64,000 bases of DNA from Polytrichum commune (taxonomy: Eukaryota > Streptophyta > Polytrichopsida > Polytrichales > Polytrichaceae). Position 1 is the stretch's first letter. The number at the start of each line of letters is the position of its first letter. Shown here one piece after another: positions 18,353 to 29,333 of the stretch. The position numbers and the translations under genes are program-made. Where the stretch lies: assembly GCA_950295325.1 (NCBI GenBank), contig OX485807.1, positions 40,888,440-40,952,439 on the forward strand, read 5' to 3'. A model generated the notes under the pieces. The model did not search any database and was not told the origin of the DNA. It was given only the letters and a program-made list of their open reading frames with translations.

Positions 18353-18758
18353 CACGGGGAGGTCACTTCATTGTCAGTTGACACCACGTGCGGACAAAGT
18401 TTGCTACCCCTATATTACATGCCATATATAATTTTAAAATTTATGATATTTTTTCTACATATACATAACCATTGATAGTATCTTTTGTATATTTTTTTGA
18501 AATTTTTAGTCATCTTTATTTTTTTAGTAATTGTTTTTGTTCAATTATGTGTCATTCTAGTTAGAAACAGTATGTTTTATGAAAAAAAAATCATCAAATT
18601 TAGTTACCACTTTTAACTATGTCATAGGTATTGTGTATATCTACTCATGAAAAACATTTGATAAAATTTTGACCCATTTTGGTGGTGCAACTTACCAAAA
18701 GAAGATTTTTTTTGGTCGCACGTGGAGTTCAACTTGACAATGGAGTGACCCCCCCGTG
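18353..18758 (+). mobile_element. hAT-like MITE, copy 1
   Basis: 406 bp. Terminal inverted repeats CACGGGGAGGTCACTTCATT and the complement of CACGGGGGGGTCACTCCATT; perfect 8-bp target duplication CTCCCTCA (18345-18352, 18759-18766). A subterminal CCACGTGCG motif is mirrored near both ends. Non-coding, AT-rich interior. 8-bp duplications fit the hAT superfamily; P-type is an alternative. Confidence 0.9.
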
Positions 18759-18837
18759 CTCCCTCATGAACTCTCATGTATTTGAGGTTTTGGCACTAGG
18801 ACCACATATGAGACTATTGTCCACTAGTTTAATTCAC

Positions 18838-19288
18838 AAGGGTGCACCTTTCATCAAAAACCAAGAACCATGTGTGTTCGCAACATACTCTAAAAACCCC
18901 CTATATACAATTTTTGTTGTTGTAAAATAAGCAATCCATGTACAATGTCAATGATAAAAATACAAGTGACAATATGTATACATGAAGAAAAAAAATTAAA
19001 TTTTTTAAAGAAATTAAATGCGGTCATTAACAAAAGTATTACAAATATACTTTTGAATAATAATGAACCCCTATCATATTTATAATATAAAACCCTAGCA
19101 TTCATTCATAAAGTTGTTGAAGACCTTTTCACCCCCAAGATGTAACTCATGAGCATCTAAGTCTACAACATATGTCATAGAAGCTAAAATAGTTATTATT
19201 ATTCTAAGTCTATCATCAAATGATCCATAAGATCGTATATCCACTTATTGTTGGTTCTTTTTTGATACCAACATAAATTAATCTTCAT
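18838..19288 (-). mobile_element. F-family fragment, copy F3
   Basis: Reverse complement matches F4 from the coding segment to its GGTGCACC end. Reading it gives CWYQKRTNNKWIYDLMDHLM and then stops, so the peptide is broken. Its 5' side is cut by the 755-bp element that begins at 19289. Confidence 0.6.
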
Positions 19289-20043
19289 GGGGCCATTCAC
19301 GGTTGGGGTACTACTTTTGGCCGTCTAACGGAAAACGGAATTTTTTGGATAACTTCACATGCTTGGTATGCTTAGATTTGTATTGTGAAGCATATTTTGG
19401 ATCATACCTACATTTCATACTCCATATCGAGTACACTAACAAAGTTAATTTAGAAGGAATAGTGTCATCTAAGATATCCTTTTGATTCCTTAAAGGACAT
19501 TCAGGAGTGTTGTCTTAATTGTTCACCTTAGGATCAAGGCATGAAAAGGACAACAAGAATCAATTGAAACAATCGAAACAATCCCAATTTTTTTCCTCAC
19601 ACTCATTGTTCAAGTGTGTACCAATAGAACCAAATATGTATTGAATAGCAATTGCCCAACTTTACATGTGGCACCAAACATGTCCAAATATACATATACT
19701 CACGGCCACACGTAAAAGGAACATCTAGTATTAGAATAGGACAAAAACATTTATATGAATGGACACATGAAACTTTTACCAAGGTACTAAGATACATAAC
19801 AGGAAATAATTGACCACCAATGCACACCTAAATAGCAAAAAAATGCCATTGATGTGGTTTAGGGTTTAGGGTGATTATTAAATAATAATAAAAATATTTC
19901 TTGATAAAGCTTATGAACTATCTACTTATTTATGTATAATTTATTGATCAAATAATAGAAAATCATGATAAACGCCGAGATCCAATGCAAAAAGTCCTTA
20001 AGTCCTTTGTCCCCAAAGTAGTACCCCAACCGTGAATGCCCCC
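19289..20043. mobile_element. 755-bp inverted-repeat element nested in F3
   Basis: Left end GGGGCCATTCACGGTTGGGG, right end the complement (about 30 bp, one indel). Flanks show TCAT on both sides (19285-19288, 20044-20047), a possible short target duplication. Two small ORFs (19303-19485 +, 19603-19827 -) resemble nothing I know. Superfamily not assigned. Confidence 0.7.
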
Positions 20044-20046
20044 TCA

Positions 20047-20127
20047 TGCTTGATCCTAGAACTTGCAACAATTGTGATCTCTAATTCATAATTGCACATT
20101 CTAAGATCAAGCATTTAGAGATCACAA
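20047..20127. other. Two interleaved palindromes
   Basis: Arm A TGCTTGATCCTAGA (20047-20060) pairs with 20100-20113 (13 of 14), and arm B TTGTGATCTCTAA (20072-20084) pairs with 20115-20127 (13 of 13). The order A-B-A'-B' is the arrangement of a pseudoknot, not of a nested hairpin. Confidence 0.6.
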
Positions 20128-21400
20128 CTGCACATATGGGAGGTTTACTTATGATACAAAATGGTTGAGAGAAAATCCACTTGGGAATCAACACCTTCAT
20201 AAGTTCAATGCCACCCACGATCTAACAAAGGCATCAACCACCCGTACCAACCACAATGAAGCCAGAAAGAAGCACCAATCATTTGTCGTACAACCCTAAG
20301 CAAGAAGTGGCCTTGTTCTTAGTTCAACTACCCTTTCAAAACCACAAAACTAGTTCTTCCAAACATAAGGTAGAAATATCTAAACCGGTTAACTACCCAC
20401 TAGCCATGCAGTAGACTGCCTATATAATAGTGAAGCACTATTTCTTAAACCAATAATTGGGAGGGCGGCAGCTATAAATGGGTGTATAGTTGGCCAGATT
20501 TGGGTACAACGAATCTTCCTATATGCATGGGGTGAGTGATTTGTTCTTGATGAACATACTTTGTCTGACAACATGCATTTAGGTGGCAGTTTTGGCGTGT
20601 TAAAGCCATTAATTTAGGGTTTACGTTAACCGAGATTTTGTAATTACATATCTGAATCAAACACTTGGCAGCCACTGAATTCCAATTCCACCTTCACTGG
20701 TACAGATACTCCGCTTGATCACCATTCCACATATGTCCATGATCAAAAGGAATGTCATGATGTGCGGGTTATAAGTTAAGCTCTCTAATTTCCAAAGTGG
20801 TCATCCAAGCTTCAACTGAAGTTCATAAAGCTTTCCCAGTGGCGTATGTTAATGTGCATAGCGATTTTGTATTGTATTGTGACCGGCAGATGTAACTTCG
20901 TGCACAATTTGCATTCCACGTTTTCATTTTCCAACGATGAAGATTAACACCTGCTTGTAGAATTGTGGGGGTGACGTGCCAAGGACCATACGATAGAGAC
21001 CAAGCTGCACGATTTCCGCGTCCTCTCTGTGTTGACAGTGGCAGTGAAGAATTCAATCACAACCTCATTTTCATTTCCGCCACATTGATTTTAGTAGATT
21101 TTTGCATAATGAAGTATGAATACCATTTCAGGTGATCATTGGCTATAGAAATTTGACTTCTAGTGTAGCAGGCTGCAGTGGGAACTCCCTCGCCGCAGGT
21201 TTGGGAAGCCGAGTCTGATAACCCGAGATTAACGCCAACAATAGTGCATTTCATTAGTGGGTAAGTGCCTGAACTCTTTACCACAAGTAGAAACAAAGTT
21301 TACAAGAAGTAAGTGTAATTTTTTATAATTTCTCCTGTCGGACATTGTTCAGCCTAGCTTGTATCACCCTATCCTATGTTGGTGTTGTTGCAGGCAAACC
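20128..21400. other. Region upstream of the pogo transposase, no gene seen
   Basis: Several short frames but no recognisable protein. Probably includes the 5' end of the pogo-like element; I could not find its terminal repeat or a TA boundary by eye. Confidence 0.4.
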
Positions 21401-21628
21401 ATGTCGGATTACGAACTTGCTGACTCCGATCCTTCCAGTGATAGCGCCTCAGAGCAAGAAGCGCCCAGCCAAGAATACGATGTGGACTACACGCCACTGG
21501 AGCGGATGCAGGGCTCTAGGAGGAAGCAACCCAATGCAGTTTGCGAGCTCCCAGAGTCGGTGCTGCAGTACAGAAACCGGGAAATCGGAGTTTCCTGCCT
21601 CCGCATTGCAGGCGGCAACAACAGCTGA
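21401..21628 (+). pseudogene. Acidic N-terminal frame, possible transposase start
   Basis: 75 codons starting ATG at 21401: MSDYELADSDPSSDSASEQE, Ser/Asp/Glu-rich. It lies in a different frame from the transposase core that overlaps it from 21541. It could be the original N-terminus displaced by a frameshift, or unrelated. A possible splice acceptor (GTTGCAG) lies just before it. Confidence 0.4.
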
Positions 21629-21702
21629 AACCTGGATTCAACCTATACACAAATGAGGTGCCAACGCTACTTGCACGTTCCGCTGCTCCGAGGTCGCATG
21701 AA

Positions 21703-23307
21703 ATGGACCCTGCAGTACATTCTCACGGCACATGTCAACTGCCCCCGGTCCTTACAGATTTTTCAAACACTGCTGACCTTCCTAAGCGCCCGCCTGGGAG
21801 ACCATCGGCTCTGAACAAAAAGAAACAGACTTTGAAAACATGTAATTGGTCTGATGAACAATTACAAGCTGCCATCCAAGCACATGACGCAGGCATGAAT
21901 ATGAGGCAGGTTGCATTGACTTCTAACATACCTTACACCACATTTTGGGAGCATTTGTTTGGTAATAGAGTGAGCAGAGATTGTGGAGCAAAACCTGTTC
22001 TTAGCCATGAGGAGGAGAAGAAATTGTTAGATTGGTTAATTGAAATGGCGGAAGCAGGACATGGACTTTCTCCCACAGCATTGAAGATTAAGGTGAGCAA
22101 CATCGCCATGGGCAGAGATACCCCATTCCGAAATGGCATCCCAGGTGGTGGATGGATGAAGGGCTGGAAACGACGCCATCCCGAATTAAGTGTGCGCACC
22201 CCTCAAGCATTAGAGGTAGCAAGAGCAAAAGGATTATGCGAGTTCAATGTAAGGAGCTTCTACAACAATTTGGAAGCATTGTACGCCATGAACAAGTACT
22301 CACCTAATCGTATTTGGAATTGCGATGAGACCGGTGCACAGGCGGGGAAGAATGGAGGCGGTGTCATCATTGCAAGAACCGGTGCTAGGCGCGTTCATTC
22401 CATTGTGCCAGACCAACGGGAATGGTTGTCAGTGCTCGTGTGCATCAATGCAGCAGGTTCATCAATACCATCATTTTACATATTTAAAGGAAAACGCTTT
22501 GGAGCAAATTACATACAAAGATGCGAGTCAGGGGCCACAATGGTGATGCAGCCCCGGGCGTGGATGACGTCTTACATGTTCTCGGCCTGGATTTCCCATT
22601 TCATTGCCTGCATTTGCCGCATTGGTGCCATCTCCCTTGACCATCGGCACTTGCTCATCCTAGATGGACATAGTTCTCATGCAACATTGGAGGTTATACA
22701 GGAGGCTCGAAGTGTTGGGCTGGATATACTTACTTTACCTTCCCACACATCTCATGCTCTCCAACCATTGGATGTGGCGGTTTTCAAACCATTCAAACAA
22801 TATTTCCGAGAATATCGAGATTTCTGGACTTCACGGAATATGCATCAGCCAGCAGGTAAAGAGACTCTTGCACAGTGTGTGTCACTTGCTTTGAGGAAGG
22901 CATTGTCTCCTAAAAACATAAAAAATGGTTTCGCAAGTACAGGGATTATACCATTGAATCACAGTGCAGTGGATGGGCAGTTTGCACCATCCCGAGCATT
23001 TGAAGCTACTGCCGATGAGGGAGGGATTGTTGCAGAATCCCCTTTGGACGGCATTGCATGTGAGGACGGGATAGATGGAGATCATGTTGCCCGGGAAGGA
23101 ACTCCCACCGCAAATGAGGTGAGCTCTCCGACCAGATCTGCTTTCGAAGACAACACTGGAACGCAGGTGGATCAAGTGCCAGAAACCAACGAAAAGGGGA
23201 ATTCCCAGGACATGGAAGTTGCACACATTGAAACAGAGATGGCACATGAACCCAGCTCTCAAGCAGAGCATTTTTTGTGGATTGTGATAGCGCTGACCAG
23301 GGTTTAG
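21703..23307 (+). CDS. pogo/CENP-B-type DDE transposase core
   Basis: Would cut and paste its own element at TA sites, acting in the nucleus. From ATG 21703 (frame open from 21541): basic RPPGRPSALNKKKQ, a Psq-type helix-turn-helix (about residues 47-87: WSDEQLQAAIQAHDAGMNMR, IPYTTFWEHLFG), a CENP-B-like second helix region with GWMKGWKRRHPEL, then a DDE_1 domain with the three acidic residues in NCDETG (about 208), LILDGHSSH (about 321) and QPLDVAVFKPFK (about 357), spacing DD35D. The catalytic core is uninterrupted for over 500 codons, so the copy is fairly young. The last residues after 23276 are out of frame because of a 1-base change in a T run. Domesticated jerky-like genes look similar, but the breaks argue against host use. 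Confidence 0.88.
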   Translation: MDPAVHSHGTCQLPPVLTDFSNTADLPKRPPGRPSALNKKKQTLKTCNWSDEQLQAAIQAHDAGMNMRQVALTSNIPYTTFWEHLFGNRVSRDCGAKPVLSHEEEKKLLDWLIEMAEAGHGLSPTALKIKVSNIAMGRDTPFRNGIPGGGWMKGWKRRHPELSVRTPQALEVARAKGLCEFNVRSFYNNLEALYAMNKYSPNRIWNCDETGAQAGKNGGGVIIARTGARRVHSIVPDQREWLSVLVCINAAGSSIPSFYIFKGKRFGANYIQRCESGATMVMQPRAWMTSYMFSAWISHFIACICRIGAISLDHRHLLILDGHSSHATLEVIQEARSVGLDILTLPSHTSHALQPLDVAVFKPFKQYFREYRDFWTSRNMHQPAGKETLAQCVSLALRKALSPKNIKNGFASTGIIPLNHSAVDGQFAPSRAFEATADEGGIVAESPLDGIACEDGIDGDHVAREGTPTANEVSSPTRSAFEDNTGTQVDQVPETNEKGNSQDMEVAHIETEMAHEPSSQAEHFLWIVIALTRV

Positions 23308-23548
23308 CGGAGGAGATTGCAGGCCTGGATCCCGCCATTGAGGAGGTAGATTCCATTACACGTTTTCTTACCTTGCCCACTGTGACGAAAAGAAGCAAGC
23401 CGAAATTCAGAGATCCTATTTTAGATTTCACAAAATCCCACATTCTCACATCAGAGGAGTTCACGAATGCAATGCAACGATGGAGGGAATCCCGGGAAAA
23501 TGCTGCGAATGTCGAGGTCACCTTCAAACCCTCAGCAAACTTAGACGG
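23277..23548 (+). pseudogene. Transposase C-terminal piece after the frameshift
   Basis: Continues the transposase in the next frame: DSADQGLAEEIAGLDP then SKPKFRDPILDFTKSHILTS, acidic then basic, typical of the tail behind a pogo DDE domain. The frame change falls at the T6 run 23271-23276. It runs straight into the insertion at 23549. Confidence 0.65.
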
Positions 23549-25680
23549 TGTAACCCGTTGCTGACCGGTTTACATGGAAGTTACTCCCACCAAAATTAGA
23601 TTCTCTTAGTTTCCAAAACTTGTGAAGGTGTCCGTTAACTCTTTGTTGACTAATTCTTGTGATCTTTAATTTATTGCTTTTGAAATCCTCTTGGAATCGT
23701 TGACTGAGGTTACAAGTTTATGTTCCCCGAAATCCTAATGTCGAGGTTAAGTGTTTCAAGGGAAACTCTAAATGTTGCAAACAATATCTTTCATGGTTCG
23801 AATGCATCTAATCTTCATTACTTCCTAAGAATATTCCGAGAATGTCTTCATAAAGAGTTTCTAGTTCAAAACATATTCTTTAACATTATGAAAATCTTGA
23901 GAATCATCTTGCCTCTTTAACCTTGATTATATTGTTCTGATGGTATCCTTGGTCCTTCAACATTCCAAATTCACTTGAGAATATTTGAGGGATTAGAATC
24001 CTTGTTGATTCTAATGTATATGGTAAACCGATTTCCACTTAAAGATGTTTGATTACTATCACCCTCATTTATGAGGTATTAAACTCATGGCCTAAATTTC
24101 CCCAAGTGTTCCCCTTAGATTCTTTGAAATCCCCTTAGGCTAATTCCCTTTGAATTGGATTTGGCACCGCGTAATAATTTAGTATCTAGTCATACCCGGT
24201 ATGACGTGATGGTAAGCCGGTAAGCCCACAACTTACCTTCCTCAAATATGAGTGACTTGTGCTTTTACTGTAATAATTTATCTTACTTGGCCGGCTTGAG
24301 GTCGGGGATTAACTCGAGTGTACCGCCGAATGAGATTTCCTCCTCTCTGTAATTATTTCCCTTCGGGTCCTTCGGCTCGAAATTCTCCTTCGTCAAAGAT
24401 CTTAGTTACCGGAGCAAACTTAATCCGAAGCTTTGACTAATTTGCCTTAGTGTAATAACATGTGCTAATATCCTCCGAGTTAGGATTTGAGAACCTCGGC
24501 TAAATATTTTAACACTTTAGAATGCCCTCCGAGTTAGGGTATGTATTTGCCTCGGCTAGCTATCTTCGTGCATGATTGTCTCCAATGCCCTCCGAGTTAG
24601 GGCTTAAGTATGCCTCGGCTACTCGCATTACTTTATAATGCCCTCCGAGTTAGGGTTCGCATATGCCTCGGCTACTCGCATTAATATTCCAATGCCCTCC
24701 GAGTTAGGGCTCGAATGCCTCGGCTAATTGCGATGCTAGCTCGATTGCCCTCCGAGTTAGGGCACGAAAACCTCGGCTAAATGTACTAGCTTGAGAGAGT
24801 GCTAGAGGCTCCGACACTCATGTAGAGTTTGCGTGTTCAAATGAAGTGTATTTGGTGCCTTAAGTTTGGCCTCTTATATAGTGTTCAACATCTATCTTTA
24901 ACTAGATGTGGCGGTTAGGCCTAACTTCCCCTAATGCCACATGTTCATTTAGGCTATTTTTATCCCTGTATCCGGTTACAGTCTAATTTTAGGCTGACCG
25001 GATCTATTTACAGCAGTTATAATGTCCGAATGTAAAATGTACTTATGAAGTTCATTCATTGGATTTCTTGGCTTAACCTAGATGTGCCTCTCGGTACGGT
25101 TACCATCCATGGGCCTCATCCATCCAGAATGTAATTGTTCATTCATAGGGAATAGTTTATGTTCATCTAATAGGACTTTCATCCTATTAAGCATGTCTCT
25201 CATCTACCCTTGTTTAAGTGTTCACTAAACAACTAACTATCCTACTTAGTCTAGTTGTTTGTTCCCGCGCGTTCCCGAACCACCTTGGCGAGTTCTCGAG
25301 CCGCCTTGATGTGTTCCCATTTGTTCCCGGGCGTTCCCGAGCCTCCTTGGCACGTTCCCGAACCGCCCATATAACCGGAAGGCCGGTCCTCGTCCGGTCT
25401 TCAAGGCCTTCCTCGTCCTCAGTCCCACCCTGGGTATCCAGTTGTCTCCCTCCTTCACGGCCGGATATCCAATTGCCTTCCTCGTCTCCCTGCTCGTCTC
25501 TTGCTGCTCCGTTGGACTGCTCCGTCAGCTTGCTCCTTCGATCGCCATCTGTCCTCCCTTCCCCTTGTTCCGTTGGCGACCTGCTGCTTCCCCTGTCGCA
25601 CCCTGTCGCCGCTCTTTCGCTTCCTTCTCTGTTCCTCGATCTGCTGCTTCTCTCGGCACTCTGATCACCTTGTGGCTACA
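23549..25680 (+). mobile_element. 2.1-kb TG...CA insertion, probable solo LTR
   Basis: Begins TGTAACCCGTTGCTGACC, ends GTGGCTACA, the TG...CA form of an LTR. It splits the transposase tail. Inside are a 54-bp tandem array (24471-24780), a TATATAG motif (24876) and a CT/GC-rich 3' third with repeated CGTTCCCGA blocks (25260-25370), suiting a plant Ty3-type LTR. No internal region or second LTR follows. The flanking 5-mers (GACGG, CAGCG) do not match, so the boundaries or the class could be wrong. Confidence 0.55.
24471..24780. repeat. 54-bp tandem repeat, six units
   Basis: Each unit has the conserved pair CCTCCGAGTTAGG and 'CCTCGGCTA' separated by 10-15 variable bases, with 25-30 variable bases between units. 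The conserved cores CCGAG...CTCGG are complementary, so every unit can form a small hairpin. Confidence 0.88.
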
Positions 25681-26050
25681 CAGCGAAAGAGAAAGAGAGG
25701 AAAGTAGCTGAGAGGGAAGAAACAAAGAAACGAAAAGCTATTGAGAGGGAGGAAGCTCGAGTAGCCAGGGTCGTGGCAAGGGAGGAGGCTGCGCGCTTGA
25801 AAAAGCTGAGGGCGGCGATGAGAGCTGAAGAGCAAGCCAAGAAAAGATTAGAACGACAAGAAGCACACAGCCTGAAGGTACAGCGTGTTGCTGAAGCTGC
25901 TGCCGCAAAGGCTGCAGAGGCAGCGGAGAAGGCAAGAAAAGCTAATGAACGACATAAGGCACAAAGAATGAGGATGATGGGGATTGCGGAGAGTGCACAT
26001 GGGTGTCAATGCCACAGAGGGAGCGCCGACATTCTGGGTTGCGAGGTGCA
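25681..26050 (+). pseudogene. Transposase coiled-coil tail beyond the insertion
   Basis: Highly charged helix: KEKERKVAEREETKKRKAIE, then EEARVARVVAREEAARLKKL, then AEAAAAKAAEAAEKARKA. Such Lys/Arg/Glu/Ala coils end many pogo-type transposases. The frame stays open to 26423 but loses this composition after about 25990, so the true end is uncertain. Confidence 0.6.
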
Positions 26051-26460
26051 CGGCCGCCGACCAGACATCTCACCTCCAGGCCAACAACGACTACCACCAT
26101 TTGTTTTGGGTTCACCTTCCCCTTTCACCACAATCGTTTCAAACAGTGAAGTCCCCATCCATCATACTGGCACCCATCTGCAATCTACGTTATCATCAGA
26201 TCCTTTGACGTCTCGTCACCGATACACTGCACGATCTCAATTCCCATTTGGTTTCCAAGTGGCATCAAGCACAGTGCAACCCAACAATTCAATGCACAAA
26301 GCTGGGGGGCAGCCTGCGTCGCTATTTTCCTCGGCGTTTTCTCCGACTCTTGAACGTCGACCTCCTTGGGTGCAAGCGCGTGGTGATCTGGAAGCGGCAA
26401 CTCAAGAAACGCAGGCACGCTAAAGTCGGAGGACTGCCCGGCAGCCGTTCATTGTCAAGT

Positions 26461-27664
26461 AACTTCAGTTTAGATTAGCTAATTTAAGTTAAATTAAGCT
26501 CAAGCTTAAGCTTAAGTTTAGATAAGGTCGTCATAATGGCGAACTCAACGGAAACTGAACTCAGCCTAAACTTCCTAAACAGTGGCTTCCTTAGGATGTC
26601 CTCTTTTTTACTTACCGGGTTTGTAGCATTGGTGGGGACAGCAAAATGATGTCATGCTGGCAGATTTTAAGACGTTGCAACCTCCTATACAGAAGACAGT
26701 CATGCACAAGTTGGAGTTCATTGTTTGACACCTTGTACTTCCACTTTAGTCATGTTTGGCTATAATTAATCACAGTTTAATGTGCTAAGGAGTTCACCGG
26801 TTTAGGTCATGTTCTGTATGAAAATGCAGAGTGCCGTGTTTGACATAGGGAGAATCTAGTGAACGAGTAGGGGGTTGGACAAACTTTTCACTTTAAAAAT
26901 TTGTAGGATTTTTTGTATGGGGCAGAAAAATATGAAACAACTTGCATTCTCCATGAATTCTTCTTGTATATCTTGGAAAATTATCCCATGATTGTCAAAC
27001 CAGATCTTCAAGGCAAATCACCTTATTTTAACGGGTTTAGGTATTTCTACCTTACATGAATGAGCTAAGGAAGTGAGTAAATTATTCATCCTAGTTTCAT
27101 GCAATATTAAATACTTATCCCATAAAGACTAGTGACCCTACCATACAAGTACACATGTTATACATTTTCTAGAGGTACTTCATACATGTATGCAATTACG
27201 AGTTAAATTAGTGTGGCATATGTACATGTAGTAAGGAAAAGTTCAAATTAATACCCCTTTTGTGCACTCACGTAAACTCATACGTGTAATAAAAGGTGCA
27301 CCCTCTGGGGTTTAACTGCCAAGGCTATAACCATTACATACACAAGAGAATTCATTTTCTCCAACCTTAACACATCTCGTGCTTATTAAAACCTACTTTC
27401 ACAAGAGGAACTCTATGGAACTGAGTATTGTTATGATGCTTCACTAGACTATTCAAGGTCTTTAATGCTAATTTCAATGTGAGATCATCCAAAAAACTAA
27501 CTTCCAAGCTACATACTATTCACGATGTTATTATTGGATGAATGAGAGTGGTACGCTTTTATGCAACAAATTCCTATGGCCTACTTGCCTTGTGGAACGG
27601 CGCTCTTTGCAGCTTCAAGATTAAAAATATCACCAAAAGGTGGGACTCCAACCTTCAACATACC
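26461..27664. other. Intergenic, transposon debris
   Basis: No gene. 26860-27060 matches the arms of the inverted repeat at 60387-60893 ('ATGAAACAACTTGCATTC', 'GAGTAGGGGGTT'). 27220-27306 is an F-type end in reverse (ACCCCTTTTGTGCACTCACG ... AAAGGTGCACCCTCTGG). Confidence 0.5.
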
Positions 27665-27860
27665 TAAGGGCCACTTCACACACAAGCCAAGAGCTGTGAC
27701 CATATAATTGTGAGAGCCCAAAAAAAGAGTCCAAAGGCCGTTTCAAGACACCTCCAAAATCATGTAGTGTGGTCATGGATCCTCAAGAGTAGTGTGAAGT
27801 CATATGTGACCGGGCCCTCAGTCAAATGCTATTTCAATGGATTTCTATTCATGCAGGTCC

Positions 27861-28644
27861 CTCGGGGGGTGCATTGTACTAAACATGTACGAGTATACGT
27901 GAATGCACAGGAGGGGTATTGATTTGGACCTTGCCGTATTACATATACATATGGTATACATGTTATAATTTATAGTTACGTACATATATGAAAGGCCTTT
28001 AAAAAGTATACAATAATTGTATTTGTATAGTACTGTTACTATACTACATATCATAAGTTTTCATATTGGATGAAATTAGGATTAACTAGGATTAACGATT
28101 TTCGTTAGCAACCTTATAGGGTAGTATGAACCATGTACAAGGTGTCAAGGTAATATCGGGGAAAGAGGCAGTATTAGGGTTTTGAAATGATTCGTTCAGC
28201 TCAAAGTAACAAGGAGATTGGTTTATGTTGGTATCAAAAAGGGGCTAACAACAAGTGGACATATGATCTTACTGATCATTTGATGGTAGACTTAGAGACA
28301 ATAATTGCATTGGCTACAATGACATATATTGGTGAATCAAATGTTTATGAGTTACATCCGGGAGATGAAAAAGTTTTCAACGACTTTGCTGATGAAAGCT
28401 AGGATATTTTGTTATACATATTATAGGGGTTGATTATTGTTCAAAAGTATATTTGTATACTTATGTTAATGACTATATATGAATGGATGTTTTTTTGTGT
28501 TTACATATTGTCACTTGTATATTTATTGTTGCAATTGTATGTGTATTACTTCATTTTACAAAAAATAACTTGTATATAGGGGGTTTTTAGAGTATGCAGT
28601 AACGCACGTGATTCTAGGTTTTAATGAAAGGTGCACCCCCCGAG
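27861..28644 (+). mobile_element. F-family element, copy F4, nested in H1
   Basis: 784 bp, ends CTCGGGGGGTGCA and its exact complement TGCACCCCCCGAG. Flanked by GCAGGTCC/GCGGGTCC (27853-27860, 28645-28652), an 8-bp duplication with one mismatch. The uninterrupted site exists in H4 (near 63950) and, reversed, in H2 (near 34595), which proves an insertion. Contains a 71-codon ORF. Confidence 0.85.
28187..28402 (+). CDS. 71-codon ORF in F4, conserved in other F copies
   Basis: Starts MIRSAQSNKEIGLCWYQKGA, with the region KWTYDLTDHLMVDLETIIAL and a C-terminus YELHPGDEKVFNDFADES. The last 49 residues align without gaps to the F1 frame, and its final third to a frame in F5 (39840-39910), each stopping at the same point. 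I do not recognise it. It is more likely the end of a longer element-borne or captured protein than a complete gene; no signal peptide or membrane segment. Confidence 0.5.
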   Translation: MIRSAQSNKEIGLCWYQKGANNKWTYDLTDHLMVDLETIIALATMTYIGESNVYELHPGDEKVFNDFADES

Positions 28645-28957
28645 GCGGGTCCTCACACATGATAAAATAGAATATATCAACGGTTGTGAGCATTCGGAGT
28701 GCCATGGTCTCCCGGTTTTGTGTTAGGCCTACCTCCAAGAGGTGATTTTTGAAAATAGTCCAAGTGACCATGACACATGATCCATTCGATGCCATGTAGG
28801 AATCCATGTGGACTTTACATCCATCTTGCATTCACAATTTATGTCGGTCCCTCAAGCATAGTGTGACGTGAACTTGGACGGACTTTGCCATTTCCACCAA
28901 TGAGAGTGCTTGAAGTGTAATGGTCATGGGCTCTCAGTCTCGTGTGTGAAGTGGCCC

Positions 28958-29333
28958 TAATGCCCCCTTCCCACCTAACTTTACCAAATAACCAAAGTAT
29001 TTCCTAAAAACCGGGTAAAGCTCCCTTGGTTATAGCGGAGGTATCCAGCTATCTCAATGCACCTACAAGAACTCAATTGTCGAGTAGGCTTTAGTTAAGT
29101 AGCTTTCACACATGTTCATGCTACCAAGCAATGAATGTTGGATAGTTTTTGTCCCATCCCCAAATGCCTTACTACTCATCCATCTTACCATCATTTTTTG
29201 TTAATTAAGCTCCTCGTGACCTCATAGCTAAGACTAAAAGCAACCAATCACAAGGGCGGGAGGCGACACTTTTAAAGGTCCTACATTCTTGCCTCATCTC
29301 TAGGTATTGATGGGAGGGTCGGTGCTTGAGGCT
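28958..29333. other. Short intergenic stretch, no gene seen
   Basis: Between H1 and hAT-like MITE copy 2. No coding or repeat structure noticed beyond the target-site TTGAGGCT at its right edge. Confidence 0.5.

Larger units (their letters stand above)
21401..26460 (+). mobile_element. pogo/Tigger-like DNA transposon, interrupted
   Basis: Carries a CENP-B-type transposase in three pieces: an acidic N-terminal frame (21401-21628), the helix-turn-helix plus DDE core (21703-23307), and C-terminal parts at 23277-23548 and 25681-26050 separated by a 2.1-kb insertion. Terminal repeats were not located, so outer limits are only those of the coding evidence. Confidence 0.75.
27668..28957 (+). mobile_element. 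PIF/Harbinger-like MITE H1, split by F4
   Basis: Ends GGGCCACTTCACACACAAG and the complement of GGGCCACTTCACACACGAG, flanked by TAA on both sides (27665-27667, 28958-28960), the 3-bp duplication of PIF/Harbinger. About 498 bp without the nested F4. Related copies: H2, H3, H4. No transposase. Confidence 0.88.

Noticed and set aside
25246-25725. Overlapping frames on both strands in the 3' part of the solo-LTR candidate
   Set aside because: Low-complexity CT/GC-rich repeats; Ser/Pro/Leu-rich in one direction and Arg/Gly-rich in the other, as expected from composition.
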